Below are positions 35,206-49,000 of a DNA stretch of 64,000 nt, piece after piece. The position numbers were made by a program, and so were the translations under genes. The notes below the pieces were generated by a model that was given only the letters and a program-made list of their open reading frames with translations, did not search any database and was not told the origin of the DNA. Origin of the DNA: Liolophura sinensis (taxonomy: Eukaryota > Mollusca > Polyplacophora > Chitonida > Chitonidae); the NCBI RefSeq assembly GCF_032854445.1, contig NC_088302.1:48948046-49012045 (forward strand). Reading direction: 5' to 3'. How positions within the stretch are numbered: position 1 is the stretch's first letter; each line of letters begins with the position of its first letter.

Positions 35206-35254
35206 TAAATACCTTGGCTAATTCGCCAAAATGACATTTTAAACTGTCATGCTG

Positions 35255-36440
35255 CTGCGGGTGATGGTGTTTTTTTTAACTAGTGCCTATGCCCATTCAA
35301 GATGGACAATCATCAGACTGGGTTGGTGGTGATGATGTCCTGTACTAGTGCCTATACCCATCCAAGATGGGCAATGTTCTGACTGGGGTAGTAGTGGTGC
35401 TGTTTTTACTAGTGCCTATACTTACCCAAGGTGTAGTGATGTTGTTTTGGACTAGTGCCTATACTTGCCCAAGGTGTACAATCACAGACTGTTGTTGTAG
35501 TGATGTTGTTTTTTGGACTAGTGCGTATACCTACCCAAGATGTAGTAGTGTTGTTTTGAACTAGTGTCTATACTTGCTCAAGGTGTCAATTCTCAGACTG
35601 GTGTTGTAGTGGTGTTGCATGGTGGTAGTTCTATGCCTATCCAAGATGGACAGTCATCAGACTGGTGCTGCAGTGGTGTTGCTTTGGACTAGTGCCCATG
35701 CCTATCCCAGTCATTAGGTGTCATGTTTTAGTGATGTTGTTTTTGGACTAGTGCCTATACTTATCCAAGGTGTGCAGTCATTAGACTCATGTTGTAGTGG
35801 TGTTGTTTTTGGACTAGTGCCTATACTTATCCAAGGTGTGCAGTCATTAGACTCGTGTTGTAGTGGTGTTGTTTTTGGACTAGCGCCTATACTTATCCAA
35901 GGTGTACAGTCATCAGACTCGTGATGTAGTGGTGTTGTTTTGGACTAGTGCCTATGCCTATCCCAGTCATTAGGTGTCATGTTTTAGTGATGTTATTTTT
36001 GGACTAGTGCCTATACTTATCCAAGGTGTACAGTCGTTAGACTGGTGTCGTAGTGATGTTGTCTTTGGACTAGTGCCTATACTTATCCAAGGTGTACAGT
36101 CACCAGGCTCGTGTTGTAGTGATGTTGTTTTTGGACTAGCGCCTATACTTATCCAAGGTGTACAGTCATCAGGCTCGTGTTGTAGTGATGTTGTTTTTGG
36201 ACTAGTGCCTATATTTATCCAAGGTGTACACTCATTAGACTGGTGTTGTAGTGATGTTGTTTTTGGACTAGTGCCTATACTTACCTAAGGTGTACAGTCA
36301 TCAGAATCGTGTTGTAGTGGTGTTGTTCTTGGACTAGCGCCTATACCTATCCATGATGTACAGTCATCAGACTAGTGTTGAACTGATGTTGTTTTTGGAC
36401 TAGTGCCTAAGCTCACCCAAAATGTACAGTCATCAGGCTG
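35255..36440 (+). repeat. 66-bp minisatellite, copy 2, expanded
   Basis: About 17 units of 62-67 bases (TGGACTAGTGCCTATACTTA, TCCAAGGTGTACAGTC, TGTAGTGATGTTGTT). Because 66 is a multiple of three, long repetitive open frames (LVPILIQGVQS repeats) appear; they are by-products of the array. All units run one way, unlike copy 1. Confidence 0.9.
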
Positions 36441-36466
36441 CAATGGTACTGGACTACCCATCCAAA

Positions 36467-36717
36467 GGACCTCCGTGGCCGAGGTGGTTAGCGTGGCAGC
36501 GCCGCGCATTGCCCCTTTGCCATCGCGGCCGCAGTGAGTTTAAATCCAGCTCATTCTGGCTTCCTTTCCCGTCGTACATGAGAAGGCCTGCCAGCATCCT
36601 GTGGTTGGCAGTTGGATTCCACAGGGCTCTGACTAGTTTCTTCCCACCATAATGCTAGCTGTCGTCGTATAAGTGGAATATTCTCGGACACGGCGTAAAA
36701 CTCCAATAAAATAAGTA
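36467..36717 (+). mobile_element. SINE, near full length
   Basis: Head GGACCTCCGTGGCCGAGGTGG, a B-box-like GTGAGTTTAAATCCAGC, the body, and a tail with CGGCGTAAAACTCCAATAAAA. It is the same insertion as the fragment at 19,558-19,665. Confidence 0.8.
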
Positions 36718-36719
36718 CA

Positions 36720-38818
36720 TTTAAACCATTGACGGTCAGATTGGACTAGGAGTTGTTTTACTTTGGGGAAGTGTTAATCCAAAGAGTACAGTGATCAGGC
36801 CGGGGTGATAGAAGTGTTGAGCAATGCCTGGGAAGCGGTGTTGCTTTGGACTAGTGCCTATAACCACCCAAGGTGACCAAGTCATCTGAATCTTGTGGTT
36901 GTGCCGATTGTTTTGAATTAGTGTCTAAGCCCATGCAAGGCGAAGGGACAGCTGTTGTTGTGTGGAGTAGGTGAACAGTTAGTAAATCCTAGTACTGCAA
37001 TATTCTGGTGGGAAATATAGAGTGAAGGGCATTTTTTGCCCTGAGAGACGCCCTGAAGGCAGAAAAACTGCTTAAAGTTTGTATAAATATGTCAACTTGA
37101 CTTCTGACTGACTGGTATAATCGATGTATGTTATGTACACAAAGTGTATAGCTCTAGTGATATATGTGATAAGTGAACTTTGTGAATCTTGATACCAGTG
37201 CAAAAAAACAGCCTTCTTGAGACTTCATGTGCCTTATGCCATCGTTTTGCCAACTGAGCGAATAGCTAGATGAGCAAAGATGGCGTGTTATCATGCACTT
37301 ACATGTATTGAATCACTATTCATACAGACATGTGACACCTTTTGAATCCAAAGTACACTTTGTTTCGCCAATGTTTCTGAATCCTCGTATCATTTAGCCA
37401 GGGTGTGTATGTACTGCTGAGTGGGTTTACTAAACTTAATTAAGCTTATATGTACAACATAGTTGTGTTTATATTGGTCACACAAGGCCTTGTTTAAATC
37501 GATCTAAGTATTTCATAAATGGACACGATTTGTCTGTTTGTGTCCTCCACAATAATCCAACCTCATCCAACCTGCTCTGGTTTTTATCAGCATGAAAACA
37601 TAATGGTTGTGATCTTCAAAGCGGCTAGTGTTGAGCATACACAGTAGAACTTGCAGCGAAGGTTTCATTGACTTGTGTTGTAATAATGTTAAGCATCCAC
37701 AGGCAGGCGGGTTACTCACACTAAATCTCCCCGACAAAATTTAGTAGGAAATGGTACATGTTCCCAAGTATCCGTAAAAGGCAAACTTTTTAGTACATTT
37801 TTCAACTTTCTACAGGTAGGTCAAAAACTGTCGCGTTAAAAAACTGTATGTATATAGATATTTAATTTTCTAAATATTTTCATACATTATTCAATTAAAT
37901 AATTAAAACTTAAACAAAAACATAAAAAAGGTGTTCTGCGATTTTTTCGTGGCTCTGTTAGTAGATCGAATCTTCATATCTATATCAATACCACAGTGTC
38001 AAAGTCTCGCGGATTATATTGACCAAGGCAAAGGTTGTCTGGGTGTCATAGTCTAAGCCATAGCTGCACGTGCGATGACACACCCCAATGAGTTTCACAC
38101 ATACTAATGTAAGCTTTAAACCCTACATCAGCCTAAGTTTCTCGCCTGCTCACGCAATCATTTAACCTGTAAAATGTGGCGCACACAAAACCTTACGTTA
38201 AGGAGCGACATAAATTCCATGTTATGACACAGCATCGAAAACAGGTATCACAAAATAATGTAGGAGCAAAACGACACATGTTTACAATTTCAAAGTGCAG
38301 CATAACACTCATGGTGCTCAGGTGATGAATAACTGCCTTCGTATTCTGCCTAAGATAGTCTCTCTTAATTATGGCGATACGAGGTCTATTAAAAAACTAG
38401 GTCAGCGTGGGTTGGGATTCAACGTCAAGATATCATTATACAAACGAGGTCAAACTGTAAAGAAATGGCTTGTTCTACAGTGATAAGCCTCACACAAGAT
38501 AAATCCAAGGACCACGAACGCACTAAGATAAATTCAATACATCTATATGAACAATGTAACAAATGTAAATCTAACACAATTCCTGTCAAGACACACGTAG
38601 TCTCAAGTCTCTGTCCAGTGAAATAGGTAAATCCACAGTTCCTCGTGAATTCAACAAAAGTGAAACATAACATTAGAATCCAGGTGAAAACTGGTCACAT
38701 TTCCCTTGGTTAATGTTTAGCAATGAAGTTCCAAGTCAGTGCTGGGCGTTAAAAACTCAGTCCTCGGGTTTTGACGTTAAGTGACCTCCAGACCGAAGGC
38801 ACCTCCAGTAATGTTGGG
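36720..38818. other. Non-coding part of segmental copy 2
   Basis: Matches 19.7-22.1 kb with small indels, including loss of the ATT microsatellite. Degenerate minisatellite units reach about 36,970. No gene is recognised. The match to copy 1 breaks at 38,818, where a SINE begins. Confidence 0.4.
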
Positions 38819-39046
38819 GGCCTCCGTGGCTCAGTTGATTAGCGCGCTAGCGAGTTCAAGTCCAGCTCATGCTGGCTTCTTCTCCGGCCGTACGCGGGAA
38901 GGTCTTCCAGCAGCCTGCGGATGGTCGTGGGTTTCCCCCGTGCTCTACCCGGTTTCCACCCACCATAATGCTGGCCGCCGTCGTATAAGTAAAATATTCT
39001 TGAGTACGGCGTAAAACACCAATCAGATAGATAAATAAATAAAGTA
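38819..39046 (+). mobile_element. SINE with intact A-box head
   Basis: Starts GGCCTCCGTGGCTCAGTTGA (A-box TGGCTCAGTTG), lacks a few tens of bases before GAGTTCAAGTCCAGCTC (B-box) and ends AATAAATAAA. It marks the edge of the 5-kb segment that copy 1 has and copy 2 lacks. Confidence 0.85.
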
Positions 39047-39255
39047 ATATATCGCATTAAGAAGAACTGAAGACGAGGAGAAAAGTCGATGAAAGCCGAC
39101 TCTACAAAAAGTTCACTTTTATTTTTAGGATTTTATTTCAGTGAATAAATGCTGGGGTACGCATGGTGCAACTGGGCGGTGTTTATGCCTGGTGCACGCC
39201 GGCTGTGATTTGGGTGTTGCGTCATGCGTGTTGAACGGTTTGTAGGGATCAAGGG

Positions 39256-39770
39256 GTGCGTCACGTCTGGTGTATGTACATGTATACAATGATTGTGGGG
39301 TGCGTCACGTCTGCTGTACGTTTGCTGTCACTGGGGAAGGGTGGGGGGCGTCATGTCTTTTGTACGTATTCTGCGATTGATTGTGCGTCAAGCCTGTTGT
39401 ACGTATTCTGCGATTGGACGTGCGTCAAGCCTGTTGTACGTATTCTGCGACTGGTTGTGTGTCAAGCCTGTTGTACGTATTCTGCGATTGATTGTGCGTC
39501 AACCCACTTGAACGTATTCTGCGATTGGTTGTGTGTCAAGCCTGTTGTACGTATTCTGCTCCTCTTTGTGCGTCAAGCCTGTTGTACGTATTCTGCGACT
39601 GGTTGTGTGTCAAGCCTGTTGTACGTATTCTGCGATTGATTGTGTGTCAAGCCTGTTGTACGTATTCTGCGATTGATTGTGCGTCAACCCACTTGAACGT
39701 ATTCTGCGATTGGTTGTGTGTCAAGCCTGTTGTACGTATGCAGTGTCAGGCGTACGCATGCTGTGATTAG
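39256..39770 (+). repeat. 37-bp minisatellite, expanded copy
   Basis: Regular array with exact 37-base spacing (for example 39,383, 39,420, 39,457) of GTGCGTCAAGCCTGTTGTAC and GTATTCTGCGATTG. The unit lacks stops in all forward frames, which explains three overlapping open frames of 70-127 codons here. These are not genes. Confidence 0.9.
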
Positions 39771-40094
39771 GTGATGTGTTACGTCTAGTGTACATAACCT
39801 GTGAATCTCTGTCTGAATGACAATAGGTCTGTGGGCTTAAGGATGTAAAGACCCAAATCTGAAGCTCACTCTCATCCTCCGCCGATAAAGATGTTATAAC
39901 ACAAGCCAGCTGAACAAATGAATCTTCAGTATAGCGGATTTATTTTTCTACTTGAGATACAAAAACAGAAGTCACCACTTCCTTAACATTTCTGCTATTT
40001 TATTAGAGTCTATAACATAAGACATAGTTTGCAAACCGAGTCATTTTATCCACAAAATACCACACAGTTTAAGTTAAGACAAACCATAAAACTC

Positions 40095-43000
40095 TTAATG
40101 ACATGAGGAGGGCGCTGCAAGGCCATTATGTACACCATTGGGCAGCCTTCGCGTCACGTGACGATAAGCCAAATATGCGTGGTAGTCATTTGCTGTCAAT
40201 CTGCAAAAAAAAAATTAAAACATATTTACGAATGTACATTATTAAACAAAAAGAAACAATTGTTTGAGAACATTATTACTCACTGTCCCGTGCAAAATAA
40301 GAAAATGGAAGGAATGAAGTACTCACGATTTCCAAGCATGGTGAGAGCGAGTATCGATGGTATGGTAACTGTTCACGCCGATTTTGTCAACTGCCCGGAT
40401 GTACGCCAGGTGAAGTTTGAGATCATAACCGTCTAGGACAAGGAACGAGTGCTCCGTTAGATGAAGATCAGGATAATGCTGTGAGTAAACAACATCAACA
40501 AGGTTGAACGCAAATACGAGGGTGCATGCACAATATACAATGTACTAATCACGTACACATGTAAGACGTTTAAGTAATGGAGCTGAAATCATATAGAGTA
40601 CATATTTTTGACATAACTTCTGAACTTTTCTTAGTTACTTTAGTGCGTGTAAAACAAATTACTTCTTTAATAATGTACATATTAATTTTGTAACGAAAAG
40701 TCATCGGTTTTAATCATATATTAACTATTATTATATTAAATTGTCACCTGTGAACATATGATTGTCATAAACACAGTCAGCCATTATTTGATTCTGCAAA
40801 TTCTTGTAAGTGGAGGATATTATTTTGGGTGATTGTGACATTATTCCATGCCATTGAATTGTGAAGTTTGATGGTTATTACCTCCCAGATAGTTGGAATT
40901 CTTTAGTATTTAATGTCATTCACTATAGGTTAGACCATGTTAGGCTGTCGTCATTGCACTTTATGAGATGTGATGAATATTTCTAAATTCGTTAATTTAA
41001 GGAAATATTGTTAGCATCGATAAACAGCTAACGATATCTGGACACTTCATGACATTTGAACCATCAGCAGACATAGTGGATGTAAACTAACCACGTTTGC
41101 GTCGATATTTTTACTCTAGCACCAAGAACAGAGTATATCGTATTTTCACCACTGAACTATTGAATTCAGCATGTTTACTCGACCTCTAGAGTAAAACATT
41201 GACATCGTCGAACAGTTTTCCCGAGGGACTGAGCTAATATTTTCACCTTGTCACTCTCACGGTGTAAACAGCCATGTTGACGAAACTGACAACTGTCGTA
41301 AAACTCGAACCTCTTTGCTGTACTTTTGGGAAGGAAATTTGAAACCTTATCAAGCATCTGCCATCTTAAAATAAACTTTGAATATCGGGGAATAATTTAT
41401 TTTTTCAGCAGAAAATATTTATGTTAAAAAAGATTTCCCCATTACTATCAGAGCAGCTTTCCCGTCTCAAATCAAATCTTTCTCTGTTCCGCTCCGAAGA
41501 TTAAAAAGGGGCTGGTGACATTTATTCTTGTAACCAATATTCGCTAAACTAGCTCTGGGGATCAATCAGTTTTTAAAAACGTTTTGGGGACCATCCGGGG
41601 AATCATTCCACTGTGAATTCAAAGTTGGATTGTGGCTCGCCAGAGGACTTCCAAAACATTTAGATTTGGATTTTTCTAAACTATTCCTGCGAATCATCCA
41701 GTTTTTAAGCAACATTTTGGGAACCTCCAGTTTTTTAAGAATGACTTTGAGTGAATTAAAAGCTGAACTGTGGCTAGCCTAAGAATTCTGAAATCATTTA
41801 GATTGTGAAGACCTTCAGCTTGGAAATCCTAAACTGTGATCGAGTGATCAATCAGTTTAAAGTTTACCAAACTAAGTTTGGGATCATTCAGCTTCTGATG
41901 AATGTTTAGGGGACCGTACAGTTTCTGCACAATACTTTCATTGTAAATAGAAAAACTGAACTGAGGCTAGTATTCTGAACTTGACAATGATCACTGACAA
42001 GGATCATTGTTTGACTGGACTCCGCGTACAACTGACAATCTTGCTGGGATTAAATTCTGAACGATGGCTCTGATTCCTTTTTAACGGACTTCATGACGCA
42101 AACTAAAACACAATAGGATTTACTGAACTGAACTGCTCGTAACTCTAAAACTAAAGCTTTTGAGAGCTTTTAATTTACCATCTAAAACAAGGATTCATAT
42201 GTTTCATCTTACAATGAATTCACCATTCACGATTCCTGTTAAAATTCTGTATGGACCTTGTTTTCATGGTTTGAATACCTAGAGGATGTAACCCACATAT
42301 AGTGGTGTCTCCATCTATCGAAAGATCTTGAGTAATGAATGATGCAAATCGTCAAGATCACAGCAAGGCTCATTTCAATCTCTCTGACATATGGTTTCTA
42401 GTAGTTTGCTCGTCTATAGAGATCCATAAGAGTTTTTCTAGAGGCGATTGCTCTGCAGCAGTATTAGATTACTCCTCGTTTACAACATTTACCAGTAATA
42501 GAAAAATTGGCTACAAATTGTATTTATTTATTTATTTATTTGATTGGTGCTTTCCTCTAGAATATTTCACTTATACGACGGCGTTCAGCATTATGGTGGG
42601 TGGAAACCCGGGCAGAGCTCGGGGGAAATCCACGAGCATCCGCAGGTTGTTGACAGACCTTCCCACGTACGACCGAAGAGGTACAAATTGTATCTACATG
42701 TAAGTATACGTATTTATGTAACCCTATATTTAGTGATAAGTAAATTCGTACATCTTTGGAGTTTATTCTATTACTTACACGGTTACTCACTGACAGAATA
42801 CGTACATATATGATGTCAGTAACCTTCATGACGCCTAGCTCAATATGCGGGTTACTGACACCATATATTTACGTATCTGTCACTGAACAACCATGTAACG
42901 AACTTATCCTCCGCAAATGCCCATCACTTCAGTGCAGAATACCAATATATAGGCACATGTATGTTGAGTAAAGTGAATTAGAAATAGCATATACATGTAC

Positions 43001-46000
43001 CTCTATCTCGACAAGTGTTGGTTTGTTGGTAAAACGCAACTGAAATATTCATATGTATTCTCTTTGATGCTTTGTGGTGAACGTTGTTTTGGAAATTGGC
43101 CTTGCGATTATTGACATCGACAGTCTGTTTTGGTTAACGGCTAGTATACAAAGGTCTGTTTTGACACCTAGATTCGATGAAGAGCTCTTCTGGTAAACCC
43201 CAATTAGCTGTCAAACTTACCGCCCAGCTTCTGCCCGACGTGTCCGACTGGCCGCACTGAAACTTATTCCCTTGTTGGAAGCAACCGAACCACAGGGCGC
43301 CATCTTTGACGAAGCTACAGCGAGGTCCGAGTGGATTATTTGGGAAATGGTTAGTTATGTAACGCTGGACTCCCCTATATTTGGGAACCGTGGACGGATC
43401 TTGTCCAGTGTACTGCAGCATGCCCCAACTACCATATTTGCTAGGCTCTCCAGTGCTGGCGAAATAGTTGAACAACCCTCCTGGAAAACTGTTGCCTGGT
43501 GCTTTGGCAATGACGCCATTCCATTTGTTTAGGAGCTCGTAAACAGCCGTTTCGATGTGACTGTCTTTGTTAAAAGCGATCGCCTTATTGGTCACCTCCT
43601 CCTTGTTAGCTCCGTTTACAATTGCTCCCCCTTCAGAGACGGACGGTCCAGCTTCGTATGTCAGTAGTTTTAAACCATGATCCTTGAAAGTCAAGCATAA
43701 CGTCACAGATGCAAAAGGATGCATTATCTTTAAAACAGAGAATTATTATGTAGTGCATTTCCGCTGAATAAATAATCCCTTTCGTAAGACATTCATAAGT
43801 CGAGAATTCACGTAGCAGCTTTGTATCAGTGGACCAAAACTTAGGCCCTAAAAATCCATAAAATCCAAAACAGCCACAGATTATCTCAGCAAGGAAGGTA
43901 TACTTAAGAAATATCCCTAAGAATTCCTTCGTCGTCATGTGACTGAAATATTGTTGAGTACGACGTTAAACCCCAATCACTCACTCACTCACTTAAGAAA
44001 TATTGTTTATGTTCATCAGTCCATGCAAGTGAGAATACTCAGCAAGATTCAGCTTTAAGAATACCAGAGAAGCGGTTCAAAAGGTCATTTGCAACTCTAT
44101 TTACTATTTTCTTCTTTTACATGTTACAAATATGCACTTATATCATGCAACTAACGTTCTCTAAAGTGTTATGTCAATGCTAAGTATTCCACCTACCTTG
44201 GCCATGTTGAGGAATTTTCCCCACGTCTTCGGGTAATTGTTATTGATGTCGTTCTGGCAATGCTGTAGAATCTCAGCCATGGACATGTCAACGAATTTGG
44301 GCTGGGAAAAGTAAAATATAAAGTTTCCAAAAGACATAAATTGCTCAAATAAAAGTTTTAATAGATGGAATACTGTTTAAGTTAAACGAAGTTAAAGTGC
44401 AAGAATTTTAATGTAGCATGTCACGTGTACATCGGATTTGGACATTTACCGCTTTTTTGGCAAAATTAAATTCTATGAAACAGAAGAAACCTTCCAGAAA
44501 CTAATGCAGAGATTGATGGTTTTCTCCAGTGATCGGTTATTTTCACTACATTTAATATTAACAATCTTCAATCTCACATCTTTGTCCGCGACTCTTCCAC
44601 AATCCATGTACCCAGTCACAGCCACAGCCTTAAACTTCTTGGTATTCTCCCCAAGGTGGCTCATGACTTGTCTACTGTAATCGAAGTTCCCAGTCTGCCA
44701 TGCCCATATAGTGACCAGCTTCTCACTATGTCCATATACCTAAAGCAATCAGGTGATATGCATGGATTATTGAACAGTTTAAGAATAATCACACGTGTAC
44801 AACAAAGATAGAAACAAATACAGTCTGACAGTTCTTCTTGTTTTGTGTTGAGCATCCATGACACTTCCTGACACTTCCAACAATCACTGTGGTTGAAAAT
44901 CGCCATTGTCGTGTAGATTCAGTGCCATTTTAAAGCCATACCAGTGACTGTTTCCAAAGAGCAATTTCCGCACCAAGTGTTGTAAAACCACCATAGCTAC
45001 TTTTTGTACGTACGCTGCTCCAGATATCCGCCACTTCACCGGCACGTTTGTTGTAGAATTTGTAACCCGCCTTCCACTTTTCAGAGTCGAGATGAAGCTT
45101 GACGCCTTGTTCCTGGGAATACTTAGCCTGGCGGAAGATGCCATTCCAAACTTCGTTAGAGTACTCCACGTAAACCTGAAAGTAGGCGATGAAATCTATT
45201 TAAGATGGTATACAAGTATAAATAGTATAATACACATGTTTATAAACGATTTCCAATATTTTGAGGGAATATCAGACCAAAAATCATTTGTTTTCCACTT
45301 GTTCATATATTCGACTGGTTTTCAGTACTGTGTTTTAACATACCGGAATTAATTTGATGGGTTCAGACGCACAGATTTACCTATATAATTGCAATTTGTA
45401 ATGACGAAGCAATTTGTAGCAAATGTATCTTAGAAATGTATCTAAGACCCCTAGTCTTTTCTGTCATATAGGGTTCATGGTCATATCACGCAGGCTTCAT
45501 CATCATATCATGCAGGGTTCATCACCATATCATGCAGGATTCATCTCCATTTCATGCAGGGTTCATGGTCATATCATGCAGGCTTCAGCATCGTATTATG
45601 CAGGGTTCAGCACCATATCATGCAGGGTTCATCATCATATCATGCAGGGTTCATCACCATTTCATGCAAGGTTCATCACCATTTCATGCAGGGTTCATCA
45701 CCATGTCATATATGGTTCACCACCATATCATGCAGGATTCATCTCCATTTCATGCAGGGTTCATGGTCATATCATGCAGGCTTCAGCATCGTATCATGCA
45801 GGGTTCAGCACCATATCATGCAGGGTTCATCATCATATCATGCAGGGTTCATCACCATTTCATGCAAGGTTCATCACCATTTCATGCAGGGTTCATTACC
45901 ATGTCATATATGGTTCACCACCATATCATGTATGGTTCATCTCTATACCATGTAGGGTTCATCATCATATCATACGGGGTTCACCATTTCACCATTTCCT

Positions 46001-49000
46001 GCAGGGTTCATCACCTTTTCTTCAGAATAATGTCAAATATTTCCGATACGTTTATCCTCGCACCTAAAGGATAACTAATGTAACGCATTTAAGATATATA
46101 CGTAAATTTGTAAATAGACGCTCAAATTTACAGTAAATGCTACACTATGTGGCATCCATACTAATGGCTTTTTATAATGACTATAACAAATGTCGTTGTT
46201 ATTACAAACTGCACTGTATTGATATCTCTAACGATACTTTAGATATTGCAAGCATTACTTTCCTAAATTACCGGCAAAATTCAGCGAATGTTACTTTAGA
46301 AGTATACCTACATGTAGATCCGGTCTGAGACTTTTCTTCACTTCCTGTGCGAATTTCCTGACGAAGTCATCGTCGGCGGCATGAGGCATGTTAAACCAAG
46401 GACTGATCCCCATAGTATTACATAGCTGAATCATGTACTCCAGGGCACCCCCGGAATTGCCTTGCTGGGTGTGGAAGTCTGGCTTCCGACGAGTAGCCCA
46501 TGTCGTGGGTTCAGGCTGTTGAAAAGATAGCTGAGTTTATAACTGTTGACTTCTTCATTCACTCATTGGTTTATTAATGGGTCCTTCGCGCTCATGAAGC
46601 TTGTGAATTTAGTTTATCGTATCAGTGATTTCAACGACTTTGATAAAGTAGAGTTATTGTTTTTGTTTTTTCTAAAACCAGGAACAGAGGTTGATATATG
46701 TCAGCTTAGAAAAGTAACATACAAACTCTTGCATCTTCAAGAAAGACAAGTGTCGGCTACAAATTGTAGTTCCTGAAAACGTGCGATGAAATAAAAAGAA
46801 AGCCTTGATTTGAAGAGATTACATTCTGAAAAGTATCTGGTACAGATAATTCTCAACGGCTCTCGATATATCTTTTAACCCACGAGTCAGCAAACAGTTA
46901 TCCTATAATTTTGTCACTCAAAGCGAAATTGATAAAAATGGCCAATACAAAAAATTGCAAAAATTAGCAAAATAGTCACATCAAAACAAAAGAATGTACT
47001 TAGGCTACCTAGACTAACAATATCGAGAAGATGTGACGAGCCAACTTTCGGCCCATTAGTTAAGTCGACCCTGTAGCTCCCTGTGTTTACGTCACAGTAT
47101 ATGCATGATAATTGCATATGATGCATTTTCACATGGGCATGCAAACCACTCATCGCATCAGCCTATATTAATTCCATACATGAAATCGTGCAAGCAGACC
47201 TATTATTTCTACTGCTGGCAGGCCTAATTCTTATATAGCCTAAACATCTAATTTCTCCATTTGATATGAGATGTTATACGGCACCTAACTTCAGAATAAA
47301 CACAAACAAGTACAAGTGTGGAGTAAGTGACCAGTTGACCACTTTCTTGACCACTCATGGTTTTTGCCAAATCAAAACTTCGTTTTTAGCAATGATTTCA
47401 GCTTTACGATCGTACTGATACTATGAGGCACATTACTCACGCCGTGGCCATTAGTGTGCAAGAAGTCCATAAATCGGATGACAGAGTATCGCCTAAGTGG
47501 CTCCTGGAACACAGGGTTAAAGGGGAATTTCTCATATCGGTCCTCAAAACCAGGCAGCACAATTCTCACATTCCGCAGAGGATTGTGCGGATTAGTTTTA
47601 GTGATGCTGAAAAAAATCCCCCCATGTCCCGGCTCAAAATGGATCAGCCATCGACCTGTAAAACAAACAAGGGAAATAACCATTATAATAACTATTTTAG
47701 GCACAAACATCATGAATTAAAGTTACCTCCCTTGAATATAATAAGCTGACAACGTTGTTATGTGGGAAACGCATTTTTGCGTTAATAAGGGTCGCTTTCA
47801 TATTATTTGCTGTTTTATTAAAGTTGTAGGGGAAACTGAAAAATATGCTGAAATTTAGACTAAAGCATAAAGAAGCTCAAGTTTACATCTGCCTGTCATT
47901 GAGATTTTAAAACACAAAGGAAATTTTCACCTTTGAACTGCTTGAGTATTTTGTGGTTGACAAGTTTGAAGACGATATGTCCCTCTCCGTCATACAACAA
48001 TGTGTAATCGCTGTGGGGCTGATAATTGCCTACACCGCGGAAAAATAGCTTCCCCACGACCAAAGTACCTAAAATGAGGGTAACCATGGTTGAGGAAAGT
48101 ATATGCATTATCGATAAGAACAGAAACAGAAGCAGCAGCTAAAATTAGATAAAGCAGGAGAGCTGTGCACAATCTGACTGGTTCCCTCCCCTGACGCCAG
48201 ATGGCGGTAATCGCTTCCTTTGAAAAGAACATTACATATCAGTTTTCCTGAGCCACAAGTTTTAGCACTTTATTAAACTTAAACAAATGCATTGTTTTTA
48301 TTTATGAGTGAAGATATAGGCCCTAACCCAGGGAAATGAATCAGCAGTACTCTAACGGTGTCGTGACAAAAACAGAAACAAAAAACTAGTTTCGATGTGA
48401 AATTTAAGATACATATAAGCAGCAGTTGTAATTAGATAAAGCAGGAGAGCTGTGCACAGTCTGACTGGTACCCTCCCTCTGACGTCAAATGGCGGTAATT
48501 GCTTCACATTCCAGGTACGCAGAAAACGTCAGGGAACCAGACTATGCACGATGTCTTTGAAAAGAACATTACATATTAGTTTTCCTGAGCCACAATTTGT
48601 TTAGCGTTTTATTAAACTCGAACAAATACACTGTTTTTATTTATGAGTGAAGATATAAGCCCTATCATGTTATTTCCAGGAAACTTAATATACAGTAGTC
48701 GTGAATCGTATCGTGTGTATTTATTAACAAACAGACGTGAAGATAGGCGCGTATTACGTGACGTCTTGATGGCTTACCATCCAAACTAGCCGGATAGCCG
48801 TCTGGTCGCAGGTGCAGTTTGTTCTGTTCTTGGGTGTTCCATTCATGCCCGTCTGTTCTCTGGGTAATCCATTCAGCCGATTCCTTCAGGACGTCAACAA
48901 ATTTTATCTCAGACGAATAGTAGGTTATCCCACCAAGGTTCATTCCCACGTTAACTCCCTTGTTCATCATTCTATTATCAACGTAGATGAGTTTAAAGTT

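Larger units (their letters stand above)
28139..40270. repeat. Segmental tandem duplication, copy 2
   Basis: Direct-orientation copy of 11.9-28.1 kb. It lacks about 0.9 kb inside the amine oxidase exon 1/intron and about 5 kb matching 22.1-27.2 kb. It carries its own insertions: a solo LTR at 32,985-33,743 and an unassigned insert of about 0.4 kb near 34.8-35.2 kb. Similarity ends at about 40,270, inside the last intron of the neighbouring EGF/GH-A-like gene; in copy 1 the equivalent point (28,138) joins a SINE fragment. Confidence 0.85.
40479..43220 (-). other. Intron 12 of the left gene
   Basis: Contains a degenerate tandem repeat at 41,545-41,985 and a minus-strand SINE at 42,521-42,682. 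The rest is AT-rich and shows no other exon I could support. Confidence 0.55.

Noticed and set aside
35718-36288. Open frames with LVPILIQGVQS repeats
   Set aside because: Translation of the 66-bp minisatellite; 66 is a multiple of three, so the frame persists through the array.
39256-39770. Three overlapping Cys-rich open frames (ACCTYSA, LLYVFCDW repeats)
   Set aside because: By-products of a 37-bp tandem array that happens to lack stops; there is no non-repetitive coding part.
43134-43220. Reading exon 12 of the left gene through to the stop at 43,134
   Set aside because: It would remove a strong gtaagt donor and two downstream exons whose phases fit exactly. It remains possible as an intron-retained form.
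45423-46074. Overlapping open frames of 133-214 codons with HAGF/ISCRVHHH repeats
   Set aside because: They are three frames of one stop-free 22-bp minisatellite lying antisense in an intron; repetition of the unit explains all of them.
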